A stretch of 38,365 bases of DNA from Methanobacterium sp. Maddingley MBC34 (GCA_000309865.1 AMGN01000046.1:1-38365), one strand, 5' to 3'. Positions 11,471-20,093 are shown, numbered from the stretch's first letter. Notes: generated by a model not told the origin, from the sequence alone. Made by a program: numbers and translations.

Positions 11471-11938
11471 TTGAAAGAAACAGTCAATGGGGAAGACAAG
11501 GAAAATGTGAAAGATTTCCTTAAAAACTTTTTAAAAGAAAAAGAACCTAAAACTTCAGAATTTATAGTAGCTATTATTGCAAACATAATCATCTTGTATA
11601 TTGTTAACAACTTGCTTTCCTGGAATCTGAGCTTCATTGCCCCATCCTTTCAGGATATTTTGTGGATCTTTAACATCTCCATAGCTGCGACAATAATAGG
11701 GAATATCATCTTTTTAATCTATCATCCCTCCTGGTTTAGGAGTATCATTCGCATAATATTGAATATACTGGGATTTCTGGTTGCTTACTATTTATACACA
11801 GTATTTCCATTTACATTCAGCAACAATCTGGTCACATTATCTCTTGAATTTGCCCTTATAGTGGTAATGGTGGTGATGATCATTGTGACCATTGTTGAAA
11901 TGGTAAAATTTATTTTAAGGATTATAAGATCACCATAA
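11471..11938 (+). CDS. Small four-helix membrane protein with a charged N-terminus
   Basis: 155 aa. A charged, Lys/Glu-rich N-terminus (residues 1-30) is followed by four hydrophobic segments, around residues 33-53, 60-85, 92-112 and 120-148. I prefer the TTG at 11471, 4 bases after GGGGTGGT, over a GTG at 11462 that lies inside that ribosome binding site. No family is recognised. It sits alone between the MFS exporter and a small minus-strand gene. A structural or sensory membrane role is possible, but nothing in the sequence points to one. Confidence 0.7.
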   Translation: MKETVNGEDKENVKDFLKNFLKEKEPKTSEFIVAIIANIIILYIVNNLLSWNLSFIAPSFQDILWIFNISIAATIIGNIIFLIYHPSWFRSIIRIILNILGFLVAYYLYTVFPFTFSNNLVTLSLEFALIVVMVVMIIVTIVEMVKFILRIIRSP

Positions 11939-12010
11939 TCGTCATTTAAGACATTATTTTTTCTTATCTTTCAAATATTATCTAATTCTTAATATTTCCC
12001 TGTTCTAGAA

Positions 12011-12280
12011 TTATTCATCTAATAATCTATTCATCCGGTATTCAACTTCAAGTTTAATGGCTTTAAGGAGTTCTTCTAATGGTTCATCTTCCCATGGTTC
12101 TACAATACTGAGAAAACCATTGAAATAGAGTGCAGGGCCTTCTATTTCTATTTGAAAATCCTCCACATCCTTGAGAGCATCATAATCTAATTGAGAGATC
12201 TCTTCTGTTGTGAGAATGACCTTCATTCGCACGTTCCAGTCTTGACCTGATTCTTCCAGACAGTCAACATCAACCTGCAT
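12011..12280 (-). CDS. Small acidic conserved-type hypothetical protein
   Basis: 89 aa, strongly acidic, no signal or membrane segment. The predicted fold alternates strands and helices, with an ILTTEEISQLDYDALKD stretch and a C-terminal amphipathic helix. The ATG follows AGGATG at a spacing of about 7 bases, supporting translation. It lies just upstream of nothing on its strand but is followed, on the other side, by the M48 protease gene reading towards it with an 80-base gap, so both could be one transcript unit. No family recognised. Confidence 0.7.
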   Translation of the reverse strand: MQVDVDCLEESGQDWNVRMKVILTTEEISQLDYDALKDVEDFQIEIEGPALYFNGFLSIVEPWEDEPLEELLKAIKLEVEYRMNRLLDE

Positions 12281-12360
12281 TTATTTACATCCTGAGAATT
12301 TTATCATTAAATTATTAGCTTATTATCCAAGTAAAGTAGGGTACAACTAGATAAGCATTT

Positions 12361-13794
12361 TTACAAACCAAGTGTGCGTTTGAAACCGTTAACTACGTCC
12401 TTGGCTGATTTTATAAGGGGATTTTTAACTTTTACCGGTGTTTTCATACTTTCCAGGCGATCTATACGGAAGTAGATAGGTGGATGGGGATCGAAGTTTA
12501 TCCATGATGGGAATCTGGTGGGTGAAATTCTTTCGGCATGTAGGCGCTGGTAACCAATTTTACGCAGTGCACTGGCTAAAACTTGAGGTTGCCCTATTTT
12601 CATGGCGGATAAAAGATCTGCCCGGGTTTCAAAGAACTTGGCCACAAAGAAAATAACCCCTAATGCCACAATTAAGTAAATTAAGGGAGATAAAACCACT
12701 AATGGAAATAGGATTGTGAATCGTAGGATGAACTCAGCAGATATTATGCTAAAAAGTATGATTGGGTCCCTACCGGATAGATGGCCCATTTCATGACCAA
12801 CCACAGATAGTATTTCATCTTTCTCCAGTTGCACCAGAAGTCCAGTGGTGATGAGTACCAGGCCCCGGTTTGGACTGGGGCCAGTGGCAGCGGCATTTGG
12901 GATCATGGTGTTACTCAAAGCAACCTTGGGCATGGTGATGTTGAACTTATTGGCAGCTTCTTCAACTATGCTGTAAACATCAATTACCCTGGAAACCTTC
13001 AAATCAGACTGGCAGTGGAAACCATATTCTCTGAATGTATTCTCTCCCAATTCACAGGTGGGCTCCAAACCCACAGCAAGGCTTTTCTGGTAGATTTCCT
13101 CTTTCATTTTAATTATACTGTCCTTACCGAATTTTTCCTGGAATTTCTGGAATTCCTCCAGGGGTAGCTGATACTCTAATATATGCACTTTAGAATTTTC
13201 AGGAGTAATCCTCCAGTCACTGGTGCGCAGCAATATCTGGTCAGAAAATAGAACAATTACCAGTTGAAAGACCAGTATACCAATAATTGCCAGAAATATT
13301 CCCAGTAAAAGGAAAAGAAGAATGTTAACTCCGAAAAAGAGGATGTAGATCATGATCATGTTGCTTCCAAACATGCGGAAAGATGCCTTCTTACGCCTGG
13401 TGGGGGGTGCCTCGGGTATGATTTCCTCTCCCTCCACCCAGGCAAAGTAAAGGGTTGCTTGGCGGATATTGTCCTCAAAAGCCTGGATTGCAATGAAAAG
13501 CTCTTCTTCCAGGAGATCCATTTTAGGGGTGATGTCATAATCAGGGGGAATGGTAATGGTAACAATTTTTACCGAGAATGGGTTAGCTGCCTTAATTTCG
13601 ACTTTAACTTCCCATTCCTCTTCATTACTGCTAACAGTATAACTTAAAAATCCCGTACCATCTAATATTTTTTTAGAGACATTTTTGAACGTGTCCGGTT
13701 GTGGTAGGAGATAGAAGTCACGCAAAAAATCCAGTGCTTCTTCCAGGTGGCTTGATGAGAGTTCAGTGTCAATAATGAAATTTTTTTCCAACAT
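12361..13794 (-). CDS. HtpX-like membrane M48 metalloprotease
   Basis: 477 aa from the chosen start. A long N-terminal domain (1-140) of unknown fold precedes two adjacent hydrophobic segments (about 145-190), and the peptidase domain follows. The zinc site is GHEMGH with His334, Glu335 and His338, and the third ligand is in FETRADLLSA. A further pair of hydrophobic helices lies between HEMGH and that motif, as in HtpX. Such proteases degrade damaged membrane proteins. ATG 13794 is preferred because GGGGAG lies five bases before it; the in-frame ATG at 13806 would place that site inside the gene. The N-terminal extension is longer than in bacterial HtpX and may be a substrate-recognition domain. 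Confidence 0.9.
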   Translation of the reverse strand: MLEKNFIIDTELSSSHLEEALDFLRDFYLLPQPDTFKNVSKKILDGTGFLSYTVSSNEEEWEVKVEIKAANPFSVKIVTITIPPDYDITPKMDLLEEELFIAIQAFEDNIRQATLYFAWVEGEEIIPEAPPTRRKKASFRMFGSNMIMIYILFFGVNILLFLLLGIFLAIIGILVFQLVIVLFSDQILLRTSDWRITPENSKVHILEYQLPLEEFQKFQEKFGKDSIIKMKEEIYQKSLAVGLEPTCELGENTFREYGFHCQSDLKVSRVIDVYSIVEEAANKFNITMPKVALSNTMIPNAAATGPSPNRGLVLITTGLLVQLEKDEILSVVGHEMGHLSGRDPIILFSIISAEFILRFTILFPLVVLSPLIYLIVALGVIFFVAKFFETRADLLSAMKIGQPQVLASALRKIGYQRLHAERISPTRFPSWINFDPHPPIYFRIDRLESMKTPVKVKNPLIKSAKDVVNGFKRTLGL

Positions 13795-13885
13795 TGGGCT
13801 CCCCATTGGATTAAAAAAATCTCGGGATATTGAATAATAATTAGGAATATTCTATAATAATTATATTCAGAGCTAGTTACATGAA

Positions 13886-13903
13886 TTATTATATATTTTC
13901 ACC
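13886..13903 (-). promoter_or_regulatory. Probable BRE/TATA promoter for the M48 protease
   Basis: On the minus strand GGTGAAAATATATAAT reads as a BRE-like purine block followed by a TATA box, about 95 bases before the start at 13794. This gives a leader of roughly 70 bases. Confidence 0.5.
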
Positions 13904-14160
<257 letters not shown>

Positions 14161-14164
14161 TATT

Positions 14165-14932
14165 ATGAAACTGGTGGAAGAAAAAAACCCGGACACCCAG
14201 CGGGTACTGGATATTATTAATGAAGGATTATCAAAAAGAGCAGTCATCACTATCATGGCTTCTTGCCGTGTTTATTACGATGGAAGGGCGGTGAGTCGCC
14301 TGGAATTAGGTGACAGGATCATTATGATCAAATCAGATGGCTCATTCATAATCCATCAGGACCGTAACTTGGAACCAGTGAACTGGCAACCACCCAAAAC
14401 CAAAGTCACAGTTGACACCCACCAGGGAATGGTTAAAATTAGAGGAGTCAGGAGAAGCCCCTCTGAATCACTGGAAGTGGAAATCCTGCAAACCCACCTT
14501 GTCTCCTATTTCATAGGTGAAGATGTAGAAAGCCTTGAACTGGCGGGTTACGAGGCAAATATGGGAGACCTAATATTCAAAGATCCTGAAGTTATTGAAA
14601 AGGGGTTTCGCCCCACTTCACGTGAATACCACACCCCCCAGGGATTCATAGATGTACTGGGTAAGGATCAAAATGGTAATATCACTATCCTTGAATTGAA
14701 AAGTAGGAAAGCAGGTGTTAATGCAGTTAAACAGTTAAGAAGGTACGTTGATTGTTTTAGTGACCATAAAGATACTGTTAGGGGAGTGTTAGTTGCTCCT
14801 TCCATCACTGATGATGCCCGGGAGTTACTGGAAGAGCAGAAAATGGAATTCAAGGAACTGGAACCTCCACGGGAACTGGGAACCGATAAGGTTGTCACTC
14901 TAGAAAAGTTCTTTGGAAGGAGCAGTTCGTGA
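14165..14932 (+). CDS. nucS: Endonuclease NucS
   Basis: 255 aa, full length for the family. NucS cleaves mismatched or branched DNA (EndoMS activity in related archaea) and is thought to act with the PCNA clamp. The N-terminal DNA-binding and dimerisation domain contains MASCRVYYDGRAVSRLE. The C-terminal RecB-like nuclease core shows Asp163 in GFIDVLGKD and Glu177-x-Lys179 in ILELKSRK, followed by the conserved QLRRYVD. Translation is probably leaderless. In Methanobacteriales this likely provides the mismatch-repair function in place of MutS/MutL. A hairpin terminator follows the stop. Confidence 0.95.
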   Translation: MKLVEEKNPDTQRVLDIINEGLSKRAVITIMASCRVYYDGRAVSRLELGDRIIMIKSDGSFIIHQDRNLEPVNWQPPKTKVTVDTHQGMVKIRGVRRSPSESLEVEILQTHLVSYFIGEDVESLELAGYEANMGDLIFKDPEVIEKGFRPTSREYHTPQGFIDVLGKDQNGNITILELKSRKAGVNAVKQLRRYVDCFSDHKDTVRGVLVAPSITDDARELLEEQKMEFKELEPPRELGTDKVVTLEKFFGRSSS

Positions 14933-14939
14933 ACCAATT

Positions 14940-14968
14940 AGGAGTAAATTAATCTCCTTATTTTTTTA
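14940..14968 (+). terminator. Hairpin and T-run terminator after nucS
   Basis: AGGAG (14940-14944) pairs with CTCCT (14954-14958), followed by TATTTTTTT. It is a short stem with a clear U-tract directly after the nucS stop codon. Confidence 0.6.
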
Positions 14969-15010
14969 AACTCCTTATTTACTATCTTAATCTATTTTTT
15001 TAAAATCGTA

Positions 15011-15099
15011 TTTAGTCATTTTCCTTTGTTTAACTTCTATTTTAGTTATTTTACCTTTTTTAACTTAATTTTAGTTATTTTGCTATTTTTCACTTATTT
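15011..15099 (+). repeat. T-rich tandem repeat, three copies of about 30 bp
   Basis: The core TTTAGTTATTTT (first copy TTTAGTCATTTT) starts at 15011, 15041 and 15070, each followed by CC or GC, a T-run and a TAACTT-like segment. It lies between nucS and the small zinc protein. Successive T-runs may act as extra archaeal termination signals. Confidence 0.6.
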
Positions 15100-15150
15100 T
15101 AATTCTTGATTATTATTTTACCCTTATTTATAACTCCCAAAAAAATTATC

Positions 15151-15170
15151 CTGAAAATTTATTATAAATA
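15151..15170 (+). promoter_or_regulatory. BRE/TATA promoter for the small zinc protein
   Basis: CTGAAAATTT followed by ATTATAAATA places the TATA box about 28-36 bases before the ATG at 15198, so the transcript should have a leader of only a few bases. Confidence 0.6.
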
Positions 15171-15197
15171 CCAAAGATATAATGATGTAGTGTTTTT

Positions 15198-15455
15198 ATG
15201 GAAAAACAGGATCAAAAACTGGATGACTGGCAAGTGGTGTGCCGTAACATCAGATGCAAACAGCGCTATGAAATACCCTCTGACTGGCCCCTGGAATGGA
15301 AGGTTAAAAAATTCCGCGGAGTATGTGGTCATGGTGAGGATACCTTATTTCCAGAACTCCTAAAACCAGTTAAATGCCCAGAATGCGGAGAAAAAAGTTA
15401 CAGAGTAATTCGCAAATATTTCCAGAGTAAAACCAATAAAACATGTTCAATTTAG
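15198..15455 (+). CDS. Small zinc-ribbon-like protein
   Basis: 85 aa cytosolic protein. Cysteines occur as CRNIRC near residues 15-20, a CGH at about residue 43, and CPEC at about 60-63, enough for one or two zinc sites. The rest is basic, with a KSYRVIRKYF tail. No family recognised. Zinc-ribbon proteins of this size often bind nucleic acid or assist larger enzymes. It follows nucS on the same strand but has its own promoter, so a functional link with nucS is not established. Confidence 0.75.
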   Translation: MEKQDQKLDDWQVVCRNIRCKQRYEIPSDWPLEWKVKKFRGVCGHGEDTLFPELLKPVKCPECGEKSYRVIRKYFQSKTNKTCSI

Positions 15456-15567
15456 GTTATAATTTAATTTTTAAGTATAATACTTAATTTGATTAATATT
15501 CCATTTAATCTTTATTAATTCACAATTATCTTTAATTTGAATTCCTTTTAATTTCAATCCTTTACTT

Positions 15568-16719
15568 CTAAATATCCCTCACTAGATTTGCCAGTTGATT
15601 GAGATTCCGCACTTCATGAATCTGGGCTCCTGCATCACGGTAATGGGAAACACAGCTATCTACCACATCCCATTTTTTGGGATCCTCTGGATTAAACACC
15701 ATCACTTTCCTGCATTTACGACACATTTTTTCCACCAGCTCGGCACTCTGAGGTATTCCATCAACCTTGGGACCGGCCCAATCCCGACAATCAGTGAGGA
15801 TCATCAGGGTGGAGCGGCGATTGAGCTCGGCACTGTCCAGAAATGATTCAAAGGCCAGATACATGTTACTGGTCCCGTGGATCATCAGTTTTTTCTGCCG
15901 GATATCACGTACTTTGATAAAAGCATCTATCATACTGGGTTCTGTCATGGCACTGGTGGTTTCCACAGTTCTGTGGTCAAAGTCAAACACTCTGACCCTC
16001 CTGAAAGAGTTCTGTGCAGCGTAGATAAGACAGAAAAACCAGTTACTGATCCAGTCGCAGGAACCACTTACATCATTCAGAAAGAAATGATGGTTTTTAT
16101 TCATGCGAGGTTTGCTTTTAACCAGATCAATGAGTGCCCCACCATTTTGAAGATTTTTACGTATGGTACGCCTAACATCAGGACGCATAATGCGAGCCTG
16201 GCGCTGGCGCCTGCTACGGACCATGGCGATCTTCTTACCCATCTTCTGACATAACATGAAAAGTTCCGGTTCAAAGGAAGTCAGGGTGTTAATATCCCTA
16301 CTGAGAAGTTCTGATTCATCCGGTGTTTTTTTGTAATCCTCCAGTGGAGGATGATAATTAAATTCATTGGAACTTATTTCATGTGCCTTAGAATTCTTAT
16401 TATTATCTTCCTGATGATGTATGGTCCATTTCTGGGATTTTTTAGTAGACCACAAATTCTTTTGAGGTGATGGTGATGTTCCATCCTCTCCTTCATCATT
16501 TGCATTTACACTAACACCTCCAAAGAACTCATCAAATAGCTGGTTAAATGATTCCCTCTGTTTCTGTTCCTTAACATATACTGCTGCCAGAGCTTCCTTA
16601 AAAAGAGGGTCATCCTCATTAATTAGCTTAGAAACTTCCGCACTCGTATGAGTACTTCTGATACTAACTGGGATCCCCTTTTCCCTCAGTAAACCTGAGA
16701 AGGTTACAATTTTATCCAT
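15568..16719 (-). CDS. CoxE-like von Willebrand factor A domain protein
   Basis: 383 aa. The N-terminal 120 residues are helical and followed by a low-complexity Lys/Asn-rich linker (about 120-165). A basic region, MVRSRRQRQARIMRPDVRRT, leads into the C-terminal VWA domain. The metal-ion site DVSGS begins at Asp216, with further MIDAS elements in TSAMTEPS and LTDCRDW. This is the CoxE-like class that pairs with MoxR-type AAA+ ATPases. The ATPase gene ends 21 bases upstream on the same strand, so they form an operon; GAGTGA precedes the ATG. MoxR/VWA pairs act as chaperones that insert metals or assemble large complexes. The client here is unknown. Confidence 0.9.
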   Translation of the reverse strand: MDKIVTFSGLLREKGIPVSIRSTHTSAEVSKLINEDDPLFKEALAAVYVKEQKQRESFNQLFDEFFGGVSVNANDEGEDGTSPSPQKNLWSTKKSQKWTIHHQEDNNKNSKAHEISSNEFNYHPPLEDYKKTPDESELLSRDINTLTSFEPELFMLCQKMGKKIAMVRSRRQRQARIMRPDVRRTIRKNLQNGGALIDLVKSKPRMNKNHHFFLNDVSGSCDWISNWFFCLIYAAQNSFRRVRVFDFDHRTVETTSAMTEPSMIDAFIKVRDIRQKKLMIHGTSNMYLAFESFLDSAELNRRSTLMILTDCRDWAGPKVDGIPQSAELVEKMCRKCRKVMVFNPEDPKKWDVVDSCVSHYRDAGAQIHEVRNLNQLANLVRDI

Positions 16720-16740
16720 AAAATTTCACTCTGCAAAAAA

Positions 16741-17613
16741 TTATTTGAATATTCTGGTATCAACTTTTTTCCGGTCTTCTTCTGACTTTAAAACCACTCT
16801 GACAGTTGTTTCAAGGGACTCATCACTGGCATCTTTATCTCCAGTGACCAGGAGAGTTCGAACCCAGTCAACGGTAGCTCGTATTGATGGTATTTTCACC
16901 AGGTCCAGTTTCCTTATACTCTGAATAAGTCCCACCACCTTCTCCACCAGTTCATGGGGTGCATCCGGAACCAGTGACTTAACGATCTCAATTTCCCTTT
17001 CCAAGGTGGGGTAATCAATATATAGGAAAAGACACCGATCTCTGGTTTCATCAAGTAACATTCTCTGAGAATTGGAGGTTAACACTACTAAAAGATCGTT
17101 TTTAAGGATGAATGTTCCCAAATCATTAACCGTGATCTCTTTTTCTCCCAAAGCCTGGAGTAAGAAGCTTTCCACCTCTTCATCTGCCTTGTCAATTTCA
17201 TCAATGAGCATTACTGCAGGATTAGGATTAATAAATGCCTGGAGTAAGGGTCTTTTAATGAAGAACTCCTCACCAAATACATCCTGATCCGAATCTTTCA
17301 GGCGGGACATTTCCAGATGCAACAATTGTTTCTGGTAATTCCACTCCCCCACCATCTGTTCAAAGGTAATTCCCTCATAACACTGCACCCTGAAAAAATC
17401 CCTTCCAAGGGCTCTTGCAATAGCCTTAGCAAGTTCTGTTTTCCCTGTTCCAGGGGGCCCCTCTACCAAAATGGGTTTTCCCAGTTCAATGGCCAGGAAG
17501 AGAATGGTAATAATGTTATCATCAGGGATGTAACTGGCATCGGTAAGGGCATTTTTAATATATTCTGTGTCAAAAACAGTATTTTTGGTTTGATTCGATT
17601 TATTGGCTTTGAT
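16741..17613 (-). CDS. MoxR-type AAA+ ATPase with a probable AUC start
   Basis: AAA+ ATPase that works with the adjacent VWA protein. From the proposed start it is 290 aa. Walker A is GPPGTGKT (Gly52-Thr59), Walker B is VMLIDEIDKAD, and sensor 1 lies in VVLTSN. The first canonical start in this frame is a TTG at 17469, which begins only three residues before Walker A and would remove the first strand and helices of the fold. The open frame extends 48 codons further, and its residues (DTEYIKNALTDASYIPDDN) read like a normal MoxR N-terminus. It is closed upstream by a TAA at 17641-17643, with no ATG, GTG or TTG between. GGGGAGG lies at 17623-17629 and an ATC eight bases later (17611-17613) begins IKANKSNQ. 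A non-canonical AUC start is the simplest reading; a base error is the alternative. Confidence 0.85.
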   Translation of the reverse strand: MKANKSNQTKNTVFDTEYIKNALTDASYIPDDNIITILFLAIELGKPILVEGPPGTGKTELAKAIARALGRDFFRVQCYEGITFEQMVGEWNYQKQLLHLEMSRLKDSDQDVFGEEFFIKRPLLQAFINPNPAVMLIDEIDKADEEVESFLLQALGEKEITVNDLGTFILKNDLLVVLTSNSQRMLLDETRDRCLFLYIDYPTLEREIEIVKSLVPDAPHELVEKVVGLIQSIRKLDLVKIPSIRATVDWVRTLLVTGDKDASDESLETTVRVVLKSEEDRKKVDTRIFK

Positions 17614-17622
17614 AGGGATAAC

Positions 17623-17629
17623 CTCCCCT
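17623..17629 (-). promoter_or_regulatory. Strong Shine-Dalgarno site before the AUC start of the AAA+ gene
   Basis: On the minus strand GGGGAGG is followed, after an 8-base spacer, by ATC at 17613-17611. The match to the archaeal anti-Shine-Dalgarno sequence is strong and the spacing normal; only the start codon is unusual. Confidence 0.6.
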
Positions 17630-17850
17630 ACATTGATAAATTATTCAAATTCTATCATTAAAGTAAATTCAATCACATTTATCTGCCATTAATATATAAC
17701 ACATGTTACATAAAAAATGAACCCTTCCCAATGGGATAAACTTCAATGGGACAGATAGTAATCGTAATGATTGATTGCAATCTAGAATAATAAGTCCCAT
17801 TATAAATTGAAAACATCAATAATAACATACTTGATGGAAAAAGCTTAAAT

Positions 17851-17862
17851 GACTTATAATTT
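17851..17862 (+). promoter_or_regulatory. TATA element for the M14-like membrane protein
   Basis: GACTTATAATTT lies about 25 bases before the ATG at 17882, with no Shine-Dalgarno site in between. A leaderless transcript is likely and favours ATG 17882 over TTG 17873. Confidence 0.5.
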
Positions 17863-17881
17863 AAAATAGTTATTGATTTAT

Positions 17882-18739
17882 ATGCCTTACTTAATTTGCC
17901 AGAATTGTGGTGGCTATTACGAGCTGGATGATGATGAATCCCCGGAAGACTTTGATAGTTGCCGTTGTGGGGGTAAATTGGTCTACTCAGAATATTTAGA
18001 TTCCAAACCCAGAATGAGCAGAAAAAAGTTTTACGGTGCTTTATCAGTTATTTTTATTTTAACTGTCATGGCTGCAGGATACATTATTTTGTTCATGGAT
18101 CCCTTAAGTGAAATCTCTGCATCAACTCCATCAGTATTAGCTAGTGATTACCGGGGAACAGTGAGTAAAGAAATCATCACGGCATCCAATGACTCATCTA
18201 ATGATACTTCTAATAAAAAGACCATTGCAGTCATTACTGGCATGCACCCCCGTGAGAAGCTTTCCATCCGGACGGTTTCCGATGTGGTTAACCAGTACAG
18301 TTTATCTTCAAATCAGGCCATTGTACATTACATGGTTAATGTCACGGATAATCCTGAAAATTATGTAAACGGACGATCTAATGGGGAAGGGCTGGTATCG
18401 CAGTACATTATTCCAGATATAAAGAAGTCAGATATAGATGTGGTAATAATATGCCATGACCATGCTCCGGGTTATGGTAAGGGATACTACGTGGCCACAC
18501 CTAAAATGGACTCACCTTCAGTGGCTTTGGGGGAAGTGGTTGAGAAAACCCTGTCTGAATTCACTTATTACCAGTCTAGTTCCAATGCTGAGCATGGTTC
18601 ATCCACATTAACAGTTTCCAATCCAATAGCTGCAGCAGGTTTCCGCACACTGGTCTATGAAATGCCAGAATGGGCTGCCTACAATCAGGCTTACCAAGAA
18701 AGCAAAAAACTTATTGCTACGTGTTTTCAGGGTATTTAA
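17882..18739 (+). CDS. Zinc-ribbon and membrane-anchored M14/aspartoacylase-like protein
   Basis: 285 aa. A cytosolic zinc ribbon (MPYLICQNCGGYYEL, Cys6/Cys9, then SCRCGG) of a type common in Methanobacteriales membrane proteins is followed by one transmembrane helix (about residues 50-72) and an external domain. That domain shows H-x-x-E (His122, Glu125 in TGMHPREKLS), HDH (His192, His194) and Glu260 in LVYEMPEW. The order and spacing resemble the zinc ligands and catalytic glutamate of M14 peptidases and succinylglutamate desuccinylase/aspartoacylase enzymes. It should therefore be a surface metallohydrolase, perhaps acting on cell-wall peptides. The family call rests on motif order, not on a search. 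A related protein lies at 23184-24092. Confidence 0.65.
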   Translation: MPYLICQNCGGYYELDDDESPEDFDSCRCGGKLVYSEYLDSKPRMSRKKFYGALSVIFILTVMAAGYIILFMDPLSEISASTPSVLASDYRGTVSKEIITASNDSSNDTSNKKTIAVITGMHPREKLSIRTVSDVVNQYSLSSNQAIVHYMVNVTDNPENYVNGRSNGEGLVSQYIIPDIKKSDIDVVIICHDHAPGYGKGYYVATPKMDSPSVALGEVVEKTLSEFTYYQSSSNAEHGSSTLTVSNPIAAAGFRTLVYEMPEWAAYNQAYQESKKLIATCFQGI

Positions 18740-18781
18740 TATAAATTAAAGTAATTTACTAATAAAAAAAAGTATAATCTA

Positions 18782-18887
18782 TTTTTTCCCAATTTCAACA
18801 ATTAAACATGGAATGAATTGATGAAAACTACAAAAATCTGAAATAAAAGAGTAAAAACGAAATTAAAAACAACAAATTGGGAAAAAA
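18782..18887. repeat. Perfect 14-bp inverted repeats 78 bp apart
   Basis: TTTTTTCCCAATTT at 18782-18795 is the exact reverse complement of AAATTGGGAAAAAA at 18874-18887. The enclosed 78 bases are A-rich and hold no gene. No target-site duplication is visible. It could be a long-looped RNA structure or a miniature element remnant between the M14-like gene and the TRAM gene. Confidence 0.6.
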
Positions 18888-18916
18888 ATCCATAAAAATA
18901 GATAATTAATAAGATA

Positions 18917-18925
18917 CTTTATATG
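18917..18925 (+). promoter_or_regulatory. TATA box for the TRAM protein gene
   Basis: CTTTATATG preceded by an A-rich segment lies about 55 bases before the ATG at 18978, giving a leader of roughly 30 bases with a GGAAGTGA ribosome binding site. Confidence 0.55.
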
Positions 18926-18977
18926 CTTTCAAAAACAATAGATTATTGCCGAAAGGTAAAAAATTGGAAGTGAAAGT

Positions 18978-19193
18978 ATGTTCGGAAGTAGTAATGATAG
19001 AGGAAATTCGTCTCCTATTAATGAAGGCGGAGAATACGATGTGAAGATTGAAGATACTGGTAGGGACGGAGACGGAATTGCCCGTATTGAAGGTTTTGTG
19101 GTTTTTGTTTCAGGTGCAAAAGAAGGAGAAGAAGTTAGAATCAGAATTAATTCTGTTCGAAGAAACTTCGCCTTTGCTGAAGTAGTAGACTAA
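18978..19193 (+). CDS. TRAM-domain RNA-binding protein
   Basis: 71 aa single TRAM domain after a short polar N-terminus. The core reads VKIEDTGRDGDGIARIEGF, then VFVSGAKEGEEVRIRI and the closing FAFAEVVD, an almost textbook TRAM beta-barrel. Stand-alone TRAM proteins in methanogens act as RNA chaperones that help transcription or translation at low temperature. GGAAGTGA sits five bases before the ATG and the promoter looks strong. A weak CCGG-CCGG hairpin (19231-19246) may terminate it. Confidence 0.93.
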   Translation: MFGSSNDRGNSSPINEGGEYDVKIEDTGRDGDGIARIEGFVVFVSGAKEGEEVRIRINSVRRNFAFAEVVD

Positions 19194-19538
19194 ACATCAT
19201 TAAAGTGGAAAAGGGATTGTAAAAAAACATCCGGTATGAAAGCCGGTTAATCTTTTCATTTTTCATAAAAATACTTTTATTTTTCAATTAAGTTCTAATA
19301 CTGTCAAGTTTTCAAATTAAGTTCGTTCTAGTTTTCCATATAATGTCATTTTCCATAATGTCAATTTCATTCCAGTTCCTGAAATAATGAGTCTAAGATC
19401 GGTTAATGATATTTAATTCTATTTGTTGCTCTTTTAAATTATATATTTTAATTAATAATGCTCTTTAATCAGATAACAATTTAATCTTTAATAAACATAT
19501 TAATTTTAAACTAAGATCTTTTTAATGAGGCGTTCTCT
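19194..19538. other. AT-rich gap after the TRAM gene
   Basis: About 345 bases. CCGG at 19231-19234 and 19243-19246 form a short hairpin that may end the TRAM transcript. The remainder is AT-rich with no gene. The last 100 bases presumably hold the promoter of the next gene, but no TATA box stands out. Confidence 0.45.
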
Positions 19539-20093
19539 ATGACTGATGGAAACCATTACAAAACCTTGGATCAATGGTGGAAAATTGATGATGAACAACT
19601 AAAAACACCTGAACATGATGATTTGCTTATTTGGTTGCTTAAAAAAGAGAATCTTAAAAAAATTATCACTAAAAAAGACCCTGAAGCTATTCATTGGGAT
19701 TGGGAAAATGTAAAAATTCATGCAGAGGAATATATCATTGCTGAAAATGGTTACAGAGTCGGTGCGCCAGATATTATATTTTCCATACCCCGTTATTCAT
19801 CTGATAAATGCCAAACCAATCCCATTAACAAAAATATATCTCCAAATTGTGTTATGAACGCAGGGTATAATTCTCATGATCATTATCAACATTATTCCAG
19901 ATATTTTATTGAAATTAAACCTGAAATAAAAAACTTTGGAACCACATTAAGACAACTGAAACTTTACATATCCTATGGATATGAAGGTAGAGCATATCTT
20001 CTCACCGCAGACCAACGTTTCATAGAAGAGTTTGAAAACCAGGGAATCAAAGTAATATATCCTCCAAAAGTACAAACTAACCTTGAATTCTAA
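19539..20093 (+). CDS. Possible PD-(D/E)xK nuclease-fold protein
   Basis: 184 aa, unrecognised overall. A nuclease-like pattern is present: GAPDIIFSI with an Asp at the end of one strand, then after an insertion YFIEIKPEI with the E-x-K of the next strand, then LRQLKLYISYG as the following helix with a Gln, and YLLTADQRFIEEF and IKVIYP as later strands and helix. That order matches the PD-(D/E)xK superfamily. The insertion (about residues 90-120) is rich in Asn, Tyr and His. No RecB-like or methyltransferase partner is adjacent. No clear ribosome binding site is seen before the ATG. The fold call is tentative. Confidence 0.55.
   Translation: MTDGNHYKTLDQWWKIDDEQLKTPEHDDLLIWLLKKENLKKIITKKDPEAIHWDWENVKIHAEEYIIAENGYRVGAPDIIFSIPRYSSDKCQTNPINKNISPNCVMNAGYNSHDHYQHYSRYFIEIKPEIKNFGTTLRQLKLYISYGYEGRAYLLTADQRFIEEFENQGIKVIYPPKVQTNLEF

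Noticed and set aside
17467..17469. TTG as the start of the AAA+ ATPase
   Set aside because: It starts three residues before the Walker A motif, has no ribosome binding site, and ignores 48 upstream codons that look like genuine protein.
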